Of a DNA stretch of 7,430 nucleotides, positions 1 to 7,371 are shown piece after piece. The translations under genes and the position numbers were made by a program. Under the pieces are notes generated by a model, which ran no database searches, was not told the origin of the DNA, and saw only the letters and a list, made by a program, of their open reading frames with translations. Origin of the DNA: Candidatus Colimorpha onthohippi (GTDB taxonomy: Bacteria > Bacteroidota > Bacteroidia > Bacteroidales > P3); NCBI GenBank assembly GCA_018064565.1, contig JAGHVA010000167.1, forward strand, positions 1 to 7,430, given 5' to 3'. Each line of letters opens with the position of its first letter. Position 1 is the stretch's first letter.

Positions 1-9
1 AGTATTTAC

Positions 10-2070
10 ATGGATAACATTCTGCTTCATCCGTGGCTTACACCACACCAAACACCTCCATTCGGCGACATCGACACCTCGATGTACCTGCCAGCCATTG
101 ACACGGCAATCAAGACGGCTCAATCTCGTATTGACGCCATCACAGCCAATAGCGATTCTCCATCGTTTTCAAACACCATCGTAGCCCTCGAAGAGGCCTC
201 GCAGGAGCTGAACCGCATCACCAGCCTGCTTTTCAACCTCAACGAGTGCGACACCTCTCCCGAACTCGAGGAGATTGTAATGAGTGCTATACCCAAACTG
301 TCTCAATTTGAGAATGGCATCAGCATGAACCAAAAGCTATTTGAAAGAGTAGAACAAGTATATAAACACCGAGAAAACGGCTGTTGCACAACAAGCCAGC
401 AATTGATGCTGTTAGAGAAGACCTATAAGCAGTTTGTGCGCAACGGTGCTGCGCTACCTGAAGCACAACGCAAACGATTGGCAGACATCAACGAACAGTT
501 AAGCCTACTCTCGCAAGAGTTCAACAAGCATGTGCTGTCCGACAACAATGCTTTCATGCTTCACCTCACTCAAGCCTCCGACCTACAAGGACTTCCAGAC
601 AACCATATTAAGGCGGCACGACAAGAGGCAGAACAAAGGGGACTGGACGGATGGGTTGTCTCACTTTCGGCACCCTCTTACACTCCATTTATGACCTATG
701 CCCGCAATCGCCAACTGCGCGAGCGGCTGTGGCGCGCTTACAACAGTCGCGGATGCCATGCTGGCAGCGATACTGACAACCGCAGTCTTATACGACAGAT
801 AACCGCACTCCGTGCTGAAAAAGCGCGACTGCTGGGCTACGACTGCTATTGCGACTATGTGCTGTCTGAACGCATGGTGCAATCCACAACCCGACTCAAC
901 GACTTTATGCGTCAGCTTATTGATGCAGCCCTACCTGCTGCAAAGCAAGACGTTGACGACGTCAACCAATTGGCACATAGCAACGAGATAGCAACCGACC
1001 TGAAACTTAATGCCAATGAGGTTCTGGAACCATGGGACTATAGCTTCTATAGCGAGCTGCTCCGCCAGCAAAGCTACCAGTTTGACACCGAGTTGATCCG
1101 CCCCTATTTAGAACTAAATCAAGTCAAGAAAGGCATCTTCGACCTATATCATACACTATATGGTTTGCAATTCATCCAAGCCACAAACATTGCCACATAC
1201 CACCCCGAAGTGACGGTCTATGAGGTTTACGACCAGCAACGACTAATGGGGGTACTCTATCTCGACCTACACCCTCGCCCAAGCAAACGCAGTGGAGCTT
1301 GGATGACCGAATTTAGAGGTCAGTGGCGCAATGGCGACAACGAAGTGCGCCCGCTGATTCAAGTGGTTTGCAATTTTTCACGTCCTATCGGCGACAGTCC
1401 AGCACTGCTATCGTTCAGCGAATTAAAGACATTTATGCACGAGATGGGACATGCTATACACGGTTTGCTAAGCGATGTGGATTACGAGTCGCTATCTGGC
1501 ACCAACGTGTACCGCGATTTTGTAGAACTGCCATCACACTTGATGGAGAATTGGTGCTACGAGCCTTTGTTTTTATCCTCCTTTGCCCGTCATTATCGCA
1601 CTGGTGAGGCTCTACCAATCAACTATATCGAAAAGATCAAACAGGCACAAGCCTTCCAATCAGGCTATCTATGTGTACGCCAAATCAATTATGGTCTCAT
1701 TGATATCGCGTTTCACTCCATCTGCCAGCCTATCGACGACGACATCGAAGGTTTTGAGCACGAAGCTATTATTGAGCAAATGCCTTGGATAGCGGGATGC
1801 TTCTCCAGTCCAGCCTTTACCCACATTTTCTCAGGAGGCTACGCTTCGGGCTACTACGGCTATAAGTGGGCAGAGGTTTTAGAGGCTGACATCTTCAGCC
1901 GGTTCCATGCCGATGGAATTCTTAATTCTGTTACCGCTCAACGGCTGCGCACATCCATACTCTCACGCGGAGGTACCGAACACCCAGCCAATCTGTTTCG
2001 TAATTTCATGGGACGCGACCCAGACATCTCGGCATTCATGATCCGAAGCGGCTTTGCCAACAGCAAATAA
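10..2070 (+). CDS. M3-family zinc oligopeptidase (oligopeptidase A / peptidyl-dipeptidase Dcp type)
   Basis: A complete 686-residue thimet-type metallopeptidase, which hydrolyses short peptides in the cytoplasm, late in protein turnover. The zinc site is intact: HEMGH at residues 477-481 supplies two His ligands and the catalytic Glu478, and Glu506 in FVELPS is the expected third ligand, 25 residues after the second His as in E. coli Dcp. The substrate-binding loop GGYASGYYGYKW lies at 609-620, with Tyr611 and Tyr618 spaced like the Dcp tyrosines. Residues from about 30 to 210 form the helical N-terminal domain and the rest is catalytic. There is no signal peptide. Length matches Dcp and OpdA (about 680 residues). 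The motifs are mixed: SGTN..RDFVE resembles Dcp, while VELPS..MENWCYEP and ILSRGGTE resemble OpdA, so I assign no symbol. The ATG at 10 fits the usual family start, but the frame is open to the window edge, so a slightly earlier start cannot be excluded. It may be cotranscribed with rnr, 69 bases downstream. Confidence 0.95.
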   Translation: MDNILLHPWLTPHQTPPFGDIDTSMYLPAIDTAIKTAQSRIDAITANSDSPSFSNTIVALEEASQELNRITSLLFNLNECDTSPELEEIVMSAIPKLSQFENGISMNQKLFERVEQVYKHRENGCCTTSQQLMLLEKTYKQFVRNGAALPEAQRKRLADINEQLSLLSQEFNKHVLSDNNAFMLHLTQASDLQGLPDNHIKAARQEAEQRGLDGWVVSLSAPSYTPFMTYARNRQLRERLWRAYNSRGCHAGSDTDNRSLIRQITALRAEKARLLGYDCYCDYVLSERMVQSTTRLNDFMRQLIDAALPAAKQDVDDVNQLAHSNEIATDLKLNANEVLEPWDYSFYSELLRQQSYQFDTELIRPYLELNQVKKGIFDLYHTLYGLQFIQATNIATYHPEVTVYEVYDQQRLMGVLYLDLHPRPSKRSGAWMTEFRGQWRNGDNEVRPLIQVVCNFSRPIGDSPALLSFSELKTFMHEMGHAIHGLLSDVDYESLSGTNVYRDFVELPSHLMENWCYEPLFLSSFARHYRTGEALPINYIEKIKQAQAFQSGYLCVRQINYGLIDIAFHSICQPIDDDIEGFEHEAIIEQMPWIAGCFSSPAFTHIFSGGYASGYYGYKWAEVLEADIFSRFHADGILNSVTAQRLRTSILSRGGTEHPANLFRNFMGRDPDISAFMIRSGFANSK

Positions 2071-2116
2071 CAACGCACTCGTTCGCCCCCCTACCAAACA
2101 GACTGTCTTATAATGT

Positions 2117-2139
2117 AAAAATCAAAAAAAAACATTACT
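2117..2139 (+). promoter_or_regulatory. A-rich translation leader of rnr
   Basis: The 23 bases before the rnr ATG are almost all A, with no purine-rich GGAG-type site. Weak Shine-Dalgarno use and adenine-rich leaders are known for Bacteroidota, so this probably serves as the initiation context. A 6-base inverted repeat (TAATGT at 2111-2116 and ACATTA at 2132-2137) flanks most of the A tract, but an AT-rich stem with a 15-base loop would be very unstable. I see no TTTG / TAnnTTTG promoter in the 69-base gap, which leaves cotranscription with the peptidase gene open. Confidence 0.4.
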
Positions 2140-4500
2140 ATGGATCCATTTATACAACAGATACTCAAAATTTTTACTCACAACCCATTTGACTCATTCA
2201 ACCACAAACAGATAGCGTCACGTTTAGGCATACGCGACAAAGCGGGTAGGCAGGCTATCATTGCCGCCATGCACCAATTGGCAAAAGAGGAGTTACTGGT
2301 TGACGAAGGGCACCAAAGCCGCTACCGTATCAATTCCGCCAAAATCAGTCCCGATATGTTACCATCCAATCAAGTGGAAGGCATCATCGACATGAAGCAA
2401 ACGGGCAAAGCCTATGTGATACTGCCCAACGACCAAGCCGAGGACATACAGATTGCGGCTGGCAATACTGGTCATGCCCTGCACGGCGACACCGTCCGCG
2501 TGATGCTATTTCCTCAGCGCAAGATGCGCAAACCCGAAGGCAAGGTCGTAGAGGTTGTTCGGCGTGCCAAAACACGTTTTGTAGGCTGTATCCAGTTGCA
2601 AAAACAATACGCTTTTATGGTATGCGACAGTCGGACCATGCCTGTCGATTTTTTCATTCCTCTCGCTGACTTGGGCGGTGCTGCCGATGGTGAGAAAGTG
2701 CTGGTAGAACTGGTAGAGTGGCCCGACCGCATGAACAACCCCGTAGGCAAAGTCATCAAACGTATCGGGACACCGGGCGATAACGATGTAGAGATGCAAT
2801 CCATCCTTGCCGAATACGACTTCCCGCGGGATTTTCCTGAAGCTGCCGAGCAAGAGGCCAATGCTATCCAAGAGCCTTGCGAAAGCGACTACTCTAACCG
2901 GCGCGACTGCCGCCAGACATTCACACTAACCATTGACCCCGCCGATGCGAAAGACTTTGACGATGCAATATCGCTGACAGAACTCAAACATGGCGACCAG
3001 TCTTGCTATGAAATAGGAGTACACATAGCCGATGTGTCGCATTATGTACGCCCAAATTCAGCCATTGACCAAGAGGCATACACCAGAGGCACAAGCGTTT
3101 ATCTTGTAGATCGCACCATCCACATGCTTCCCGAACGTCTCTGCAATCAGATATGCTCACTCCGTCCTAACGAAGACAAACTCTGTTTCAGCGTGATAAT
3201 CACCATGGATGAAAATGCCAACGTACTTGAATCCTGGATGGGCAAAAGCGTAATTCGGTCTAACCACCGGTTAGCTTACGAACAGGCTCAAGCTATCATT
3301 GACAAAAACAATAACCTTGAGGTGGACGCCAATGTAGAAATACCCACCGACCCACAGCTGAAAGACTCCATCCTAACCTTACATAAACTGGCTTCGACTA
3401 TGAGAGACCGCAGATATAAGGACGGAGCAATCAACTTTGAATCGCAAGAAGTAAAATTCCAGTTAGACGAAAATGCCAAACCTATTGGCGTTTATATCAA
3501 GGAACAACGCGAAGCCAACTGGCTGATTGAGGAGTTTATGTTGCTTGCCAACCGCCTCGTAGCAGAACGCATAGGCGCAGGGGATCCACACAACAGCACA
3601 AAAGGCAAACGGGGTGGCGAGAAATCAACAAGTAAGACATTTGTGTACCGCGTGCACGACGAGCCCAATCCTGAGAAGTTGGGCACTTTCGTCGAATTTG
3701 TTGGCAAACTGGGCTATAGCATCAAGACCTCCAGCCGCAAGAGTTTGGCTAAGAGTTACAACGCATTGTTTGAGAAAGTAGCTGGAAGGGGCGAAGAATA
3801 CATGATTGACAGCATCGCCATTCGCACCATGAGCAAGGCCTACTACAGCACTGAAAATATAGGACACTACGGATTGGGGTTTCGCTATTATACCCATTTT
3901 ACCTCACCTATACGACGCTACCCTGACCTAATGACACACAGACTGCTTGAGTTGTATCTGGATGGTGGGCAGAGTGTAAGTGCCGACACCTATGAGGCAT
4001 ATTGCCAACACTGCTCTCAAATGGAGAAAAAAGCCGCTGATGCCGAGCGCAGCAGCGTGAAATATAAACAAGCCGAATTTTTGAGCGACCAGATAGGAAA
4101 AGTGTTTGCCGCCCATGTGTCGGGAGTAAGCAAATGGGGCATCTATGCTGAGATTGAAGGCAACAAATGCGAAGGCATGATTCCGATAGGAAGCCTCCGT
4201 GACGATTACTATATGCTTGACGAAGACAACTATCAAGTAATCGGCCACCGCACTGGAAACTGCTACAAACTGGGCGATGCCGTCCAGATTGTAGTGAAGA
4301 AGGTAGATATGCTCAAAAAACAAATTGACTTCGGGTTGGTAACCAGCGACATGTCTCCAAACAAAGACAGCAACACTGCGCCATCTAAATCAAAATCCAC
4401 TAAAAAAAGACGAGACAATGCCGACAAAAAATCCAATAAGCAATCCGCTAACGCAAAATCTGGCAGACATCAGCGTAAATCCAATAAAGACAAGCACTGA
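2140..4500 (+). CDS. rnr: Ribonuclease R, 3'-5' exoribonuclease
   Basis: A complete 786-residue RNase II/RNB-family enzyme that degrades RNA from the 3' end, including structured RNA, and takes part in mRNA, rRNA and tmRNA-linked turnover in the cytoplasm. Domains in order: a winged-helix N-terminus (about 5-65), cold-shock domain 1 (about 79-135), cold-shock domain 2 (about 145-213), the RNB catalytic domain (about 245-610), an S1 domain (about 648-734) and a basic tail (735-786). The RNB active-site signature DPADAKDFDDA is intact: Asp266, Asp272, Asp274 and Asp275 match the metal-binding aspartates of E. coli RNase R with a constant offset of six. PIRRYPDL at 590-597 is another family hallmark. 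The N-terminal helix-turn-helix and the long Lys/Arg-rich tail favour RNase R over RNase II. The RNB domain carries a hydrophilic insertion near residues 480-503. The ATG at 2140 has no Shine-Dalgarno but follows an A-rich leader, as is common in Bacteroidota. Confidence 0.97.
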   Translation: MDPFIQQILKIFTHNPFDSFNHKQIASRLGIRDKAGRQAIIAAMHQLAKEELLVDEGHQSRYRINSAKISPDMLPSNQVEGIIDMKQTGKAYVILPNDQAEDIQIAAGNTGHALHGDTVRVMLFPQRKMRKPEGKVVEVVRRAKTRFVGCIQLQKQYAFMVCDSRTMPVDFFIPLADLGGAADGEKVLVELVEWPDRMNNPVGKVIKRIGTPGDNDVEMQSILAEYDFPRDFPEAAEQEANAIQEPCESDYSNRRDCRQTFTLTIDPADAKDFDDAISLTELKHGDQSCYEIGVHIADVSHYVRPNSAIDQEAYTRGTSVYLVDRTIHMLPERLCNQICSLRPNEDKLCFSVIITMDENANVLESWMGKSVIRSNHRLAYEQAQAIIDKNNNLEVDANVEIPTDPQLKDSILTLHKLASTMRDRRYKDGAINFESQEVKFQLDENAKPIGVYIKEQREANWLIEEFMLLANRLVAERIGAGDPHNSTKGKRGGEKSTSKTFVYRVHDEPNPEKLGTFVEFVGKLGYSIKTSSRKSLAKSYNALFEKVAGRGEEYMIDSIAIRTMSKAYYSTENIGHYGLGFRYYTHFTSPIRRYPDLMTHRLLELYLDGGQSVSADTYEAYCQHCSQMEKKAADAERSSVKYKQAEFLSDQIGKVFAAHVSGVSKWGIYAEIEGNKCEGMIPIGSLRDDYYMLDEDNYQVIGHRTGNCYKLGDAVQIVVKKVDMLKKQIDFGLVTSDMSPNKDSNTAPSKSKSTKKRRDNADKKSNKQSANAKSGRHQRKSNKDKH

Positions 4501-4536
4501 TAGCAGTCTCCTGTTTTCACCTGCGACACTTGGCCA

Positions 4537-4570
4537 GTAGGCAAGCTCGGCTTATTGAAAACGAGCTACT
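4537..4570. terminator. Possible weak hairpin between convergent genes
   Basis: Between rnr and the convergent PD40/OmpA gene, AGTAG (4537-4541) pairs with CTACT (4566-4570), and CTCG (4546-4549) pairs with CGAG (4562-4565). The two stems are separated by a 4-base bulge and closed by a 12-base loop. An alternative register pairs AGCTCG (4544-4549) with CGAGCT (4562-4567). The right arm overlaps the stop codon of the - strand gene. Neither strand has a U-run after the stem, so this is not a convincing intrinsic terminator. It is the only folded element I find where two transcripts converge. Confidence 0.2.
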
Positions 4571-6212
4571 CAAACTGATATTGAATCAACTCAATACGTC
4601 GTTCACGTGCTGCCTCAATACTATAGACCGAATGGGTCTGATCTGACACACTGGCACTGACCCCCGCAGCTGCCGTAGTACTACCCATAGGAGCCTGCAC
4701 GATACGCAAACTGCCATCGGCAAGCGGCCGACGAAGTGTACCTTGATTCCATTGCCTCAAATAGTTCATAAAACTGCTTATACGACGAGCCGACAATTTG
4801 TCGTTATAGTCTGACGATGCCAACGGACTTGCAAAGCCCCGTATGGTCAACGTAACCTGATGCCCTTCCCACACCTTCTCCGCCATAATCCACATAAAAT
4901 CGTTCAACCTATCGTAATTGCCTTTGACCTCTGTGTCGAAGAAATAGTCTAACAACATGCCTACCGAGTCCATTCCCCAATCATCACATTCGTTGCGCCA
5001 TGCGTCTTTATAATGCTGCCGCATAGCTATATAACGCTGCACCGCAGCATCATACGAAACGGTTGTAGTGGTAAGATTGGAACCTGGATCTGGCTCATCG
5101 TTATGAAAAAAAAGCACGATAGGCTGCTCTGGCGATGGCGTAACATCCTCAATCAGTGGCGGCTCAGGCAATACGGGAAGTTTCCTCCCGTTGGGTTGTG
5201 GTTGCTGCGGAATAGTTTGAGGCTGCTCAGGCTCTGGAAGTGTCGGCTCTTGAGGTTCTGGATTATCAGCCAACTCAGGAGCTGGGACGTACTGCCATAA
5301 ATATAAATCATTGCAACAAAACGAATCTACAGCAAAAAGTGCATCCTTGCGATTGGATGAGATATAACCCCGCTGAAAGGTAGAGTCTGTCGCCATATAG
5401 TAGATGTCGTTGTATGGTGAGTTGAGCGGCTCAACCATTGGGTTGGGCTTGCTGTAACGGTTGCGATTGCCAAACGACACATAGACATCGAAACCGCCCA
5501 TACCACCTGGACGGTTGGACGAGAAATAAAGCAGTTGCCTATGGCTGTCGTAAAATGGCGTTACCTCGTCGTATGGCGAGTTGATATTCCTGCCAAGGTT
5601 TACCGGATTAGACGGATTGCCTTTGGCGTCAATGATGGTGTACCACAAATCTAAACCTCCTTCACCACCTGGCCTGTTTGAGACAAAATACAACAACAAA
5701 GTGCCATCGTCAAGATAACTAACGGCTGGATGGGTAGCGGTGTAGCCCTCCATATTGACGTTCTTGGGCAACCGCTGCGCATGTAGCCAGCGGTCGTCGT
5801 TATATTGCGCTTTATACAATGCACAAAGTGGACTACCCTCTGCTATAGGTTCACACTCCGTATAGTAGAGCGTATGGCTGCGAGGATCGTAAGCGGTATT
5901 GCCCACATGTTTGCTCTGCTTATTGAGTCCGCGCCTGACGGGTGCAACACTATAGGGCATACCATGGGCATCCACTCGCGCTGTCATAATCTGCATCAAT
6001 ACTTCGTCGAGCGACAGCTGCCCCATCTTGCCATCATTATGAGGCAGAGAGGAATAAAGTAGCGTTCGCCCATCTAACTGCGTTACGGCCGACTCGTTGC
6101 CAATCGTATTGATACGGTTGGAGAGATGGATCAACTGCAGCACTTCCTGCGCTTGCGCAAGCGGACACATGGATATTACTATGATGACAACAAGGTAGCG
6201 ATAACGGGTCAT
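4566..6212 (-). CDS. PD40-repeat / OmpA-like periplasmic protein, partner of PorP/SprF
   Basis: A 548-residue envelope protein, probably periplasmic and associated with the outer membrane and peptidoglycan. A signal peptide (1-21 or 22, hydrophobic core LVVIIVIS, cleavage near AQA-Q) is followed by a PD40-type beta-propeller (about 30-310). SNRPGG occurs at 178 and 232 and SNRKD at 286, each 54 residues apart, and CCND lies at 299-302. A Pro/Glu/Gln-rich linker follows (about 309-362), then the segment HNDEPDPGS (370-378) and an OmpA-like domain (about 414-548) with YNDKLSARRI (469-478) and a final ARERRIEL (535-542). In the peptidoglycan site Arg477 is kept, but the usual Asp is Ser462. I chose the ATG at 6212 because it starts directly at the signal peptide and has an A-rich leader; an in-frame TTG at 6242 would add ten polar residues. 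It lies 36 bases after the porP-like stop, suggesting one operon. Architecture recalls PorE, but no TPR repeats or clear lipobox are present, so I give no symbol. Confidence 0.88.
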   Translation of the reverse strand: MTRYRYLVVIIVISMCPLAQAQEVLQLIHLSNRINTIGNESAVTQLDGRTLLYSSLPHNDGKMGQLSLDEVLMQIMTARVDAHGMPYSVAPVRRGLNKQSKHVGNTAYDPRSHTLYYTECEPIAEGSPLCALYKAQYNDDRWLHAQRLPKNVNMEGYTATHPAVSYLDDGTLLLYFVSNRPGGEGGLDLWYTIIDAKGNPSNPVNLGRNINSPYDEVTPFYDSHRQLLYFSSNRPGGMGGFDVYVSFGNRNRYSKPNPMVEPLNSPYNDIYYMATDSTFQRGYISSNRKDALFAVDSFCCNDLYLWQYVPAPELADNPEPQEPTLPEPEQPQTIPQQPQPNGRKLPVLPEPPLIEDVTPSPEQPIVLFFHNDEPDPGSNLTTTTVSYDAAVQRYIAMRQHYKDAWRNECDDWGMDSVGMLLDYFFDTEVKGNYDRLNDFMWIMAEKVWEGHQVTLTIRGFASPLASSDYNDKLSARRISSFMNYLRQWNQGTLRRPLADGSLRIVQAPMGSTTAAAGVSASVSDQTHSVYSIEAARERRIELIQYQFE

Positions 6213-6248
6213 TTGTATTTCTATTGATGTTTTATTTTTCAAGCAATG
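6213..6248 (-). promoter_or_regulatory. A-rich intergenic leader of the PD40/OmpA gene
   Basis: The 36 bases between the porP-like stop (TAA, 6249-6251) and the ATG at 6212 are strongly A-rich on the - strand and contain no Shine-Dalgarno. They resemble the rnr leader in this window. The short gap and lack of a terminator-like hairpin support cotranscription of the two - strand genes. Confidence 0.4.
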
Positions 6249-7241
6249 TTACATGATAGGACAAGGCAACGCACCCTGACGCCGCTGAACAGGAAGCAGC
6301 CGGTACACCAACCCTATCTCTAACGCACCCACGCTCTTTGATGCAACAGCTAATTTGGAAAAATTGATATCATACGAGATTGCGAGCAAAAAGGCATTGT
6401 ACTCGCCAAAGACATCCAATATAAGCGCATCAAGACTTCTAACCATAGCACCACCACCCAGCACCACATGACGACGGTGATTGTCTTCGACATACCATTT
6501 TACATCGCCGCCCGCATAGAACTCGGTGGCTCTACGCTGATATTGAAACGCTACGATAGGCAACAACGATACATAGTCCCACCCATGCCACTCTGCCCGC
6601 GCATATACATTCCACTTCATCTCAAGATGCGTATCATCAAGTTGCAAATACGAGATATTGGGACGGTTCAGATTTCGAGCCGATGCTGCTATGCGCAGCA
6701 CCCACTCATCGTCAGGCTGCATAAACCATGCCAACCCGGCACCCACTGTAGGATACGACACCGTTGTGTTATGAAAGGTCTGGTTGGCATCCATCATCTG
6801 CGCCTTTGAGTCGTCAAAGCCAGCCTGACCGTATCCAACCTCAAGCGATGCAGACATGTAAGCAGAGGCATCGCCTGTCAGCGAATGATAGTACGACAAG
6901 ATTACATTGGCAGCCGTAGTTCCATAACCTAAGGTACCCGCTTTGTCTCGGAAAGCGATCAGTGCAGCATTGAACCCACTGCGAGAATAGCGGTTGCGAT
7001 ACAATGCCGCCTCGGCAGAGAGCGAGAAGGTCTGATACGGATGACTAACCATGCCCCACTGACTGCGATAGTTGATTCCAAAACGCGCTTTGCCCTCAAA
7101 AAAACCAGCATAGGCAGGGTTGTACAAGATGGGGTTGATATCTATTTGCGAAAAATGGACATCCTGCGCCAATACCTGTAAAGAGCTCAACAGCATGACG
7201 ATAACAGACAGCAACCTTAAAGCCAATGAACGGCAACACAT
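6249..7241 (-). CDS. PorP/SprF-family outer-membrane protein (type IX secretion associated)
   Basis: A 330-residue predicted outer-membrane beta-barrel of the PorP/SprF family, known from type IX secretion and from surface display of gliding adhesins in Bacteroidota. A signal peptide (about 1-26, ending VLAQ) leads into the family hallmark: DVHFSQ at 27-32, then NPAYAGF and NYRSQWG. Alternating amphipathic strands follow to the end, including LGYGT, VLGGG and FLLAISYDINF. The C-terminus has GALEIGLVYRLL and a terminal LPCPIM, resembling the Cys-Pro ends common in this family. I chose ATG at 7241 because it places the signal peptide at the N-terminus. The longer in-frame TTG start at 7292 would put 17 extra residues ahead of it, and a stop lies just upstream of that TTG. 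The PD40/OmpA gene follows 36 bases downstream, a recurrent pairing in the phylum. Whether this is the true PorP or a paralogue serving an adhesin cannot be told, as no other secretion gene is visible. Confidence 0.93.
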   Translation of the reverse strand: MCCRSLALRLLSVIVMLLSSLQVLAQDVHFSQIDINPILYNPAYAGFFEGKARFGINYRSQWGMVSHPYQTFSLSAEAALYRNRYSRSGFNAALIAFRDKAGTLGYGTTAANVILSYYHSLTGDASAYMSASLEVGYGQAGFDDSKAQMMDANQTFHNTTVSYPTVGAGLAWFMQPDDEWVLRIAASARNLNRPNISYLQLDDTHLEMKWNVYARAEWHGWDYVSLLPIVAFQYQRRATEFYAGGDVKWYVEDNHRRHVVLGGGAMVRSLDALILDVFGEYNAFLLAISYDINFSKLAVASKSVGALEIGLVYRLLPVQRRQGALPCPIM

Positions 7242-7347
7242 GCACGACTTCACTAACAAGAGGTGAAGGCCGTTTGTCAGATGACACGTCAATCGGATTA
7301 TGGGCTGGATTCGGTTGATAATCTGCTATGTATTTATAATCGTCAAC

Positions 7348-7366
7348 TTGCAAGCATGCTGTGCAA
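7348..7366. repeat. Nested short palindromes upstream of the porP-like gene
   Basis: TTGCA (7348-7352) and TGCAA (7362-7366) form a 5-base inverted repeat. Between and overlapping them lie two perfect palindromes, TTGCAA (7348-7353) and AGCATGCT (7353-7360). The cluster lies about 107 bases upstream of the porP-like ATG and just past the possible upstream stop codon. It could be a regulator site or the stem of a weak terminator, but there is no U-run and the centres of symmetry do not coincide. Low confidence that it has a function. Confidence 0.2.
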
Positions 7367-7371
7367 CACCA

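Noticed and set aside
2100..2108. AGACTGTCT palindrome in the peptidase-rnr gap
   Set aside because: The arms are only 4 bases long, with no T-run and no second copy, which is expected by chance.
2109..2114. TATAAT upstream of rnr as a -10 box
   Set aside because: There is no matching -35 element, and Bacteroidota housekeeping promoters use TAnnTTTG rather than TATAAT. AT-rich intergenic DNA gives this hexamer easily.
2506..2871. Two overlapping - strand frames of about 115-121 residues within rnr
   Set aside because: They are antisense readings of the cold-shock domains of RNase R and show no motif, leader or partner gene.
3928..4323. A 131-residue - strand frame within rnr
   Set aside because: It is entirely antisense to the S1 and late RNB region of a clearly intact rnr, with no recognisable motif.
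6174..6212. Lipoprotein signal on the PD40/OmpA protein (Cys16 in VISMCPLA)
   Set aside because: The residues before Cys (ISM) do not fit a lipobox, whereas AQA-Q a few residues later fits signal peptidase I cleavage.
7315..7340. TTGATA (7315-7320) and TATAAT (7335-7340) as a + strand promoter
   Set aside because: The 14-base spacing is too short for a sigma-70 promoter, and this phylum does not use that consensus. It is only worth revisiting if a + strand gene beyond 7392 is confirmed.
7096..7353. An 85-residue - strand frame overlapping the start of the porP-like gene
   Set aside because: It starts at a TTG, has no family resemblance, and most of it is an out-of-frame reading of the well-supported porP-like gene.
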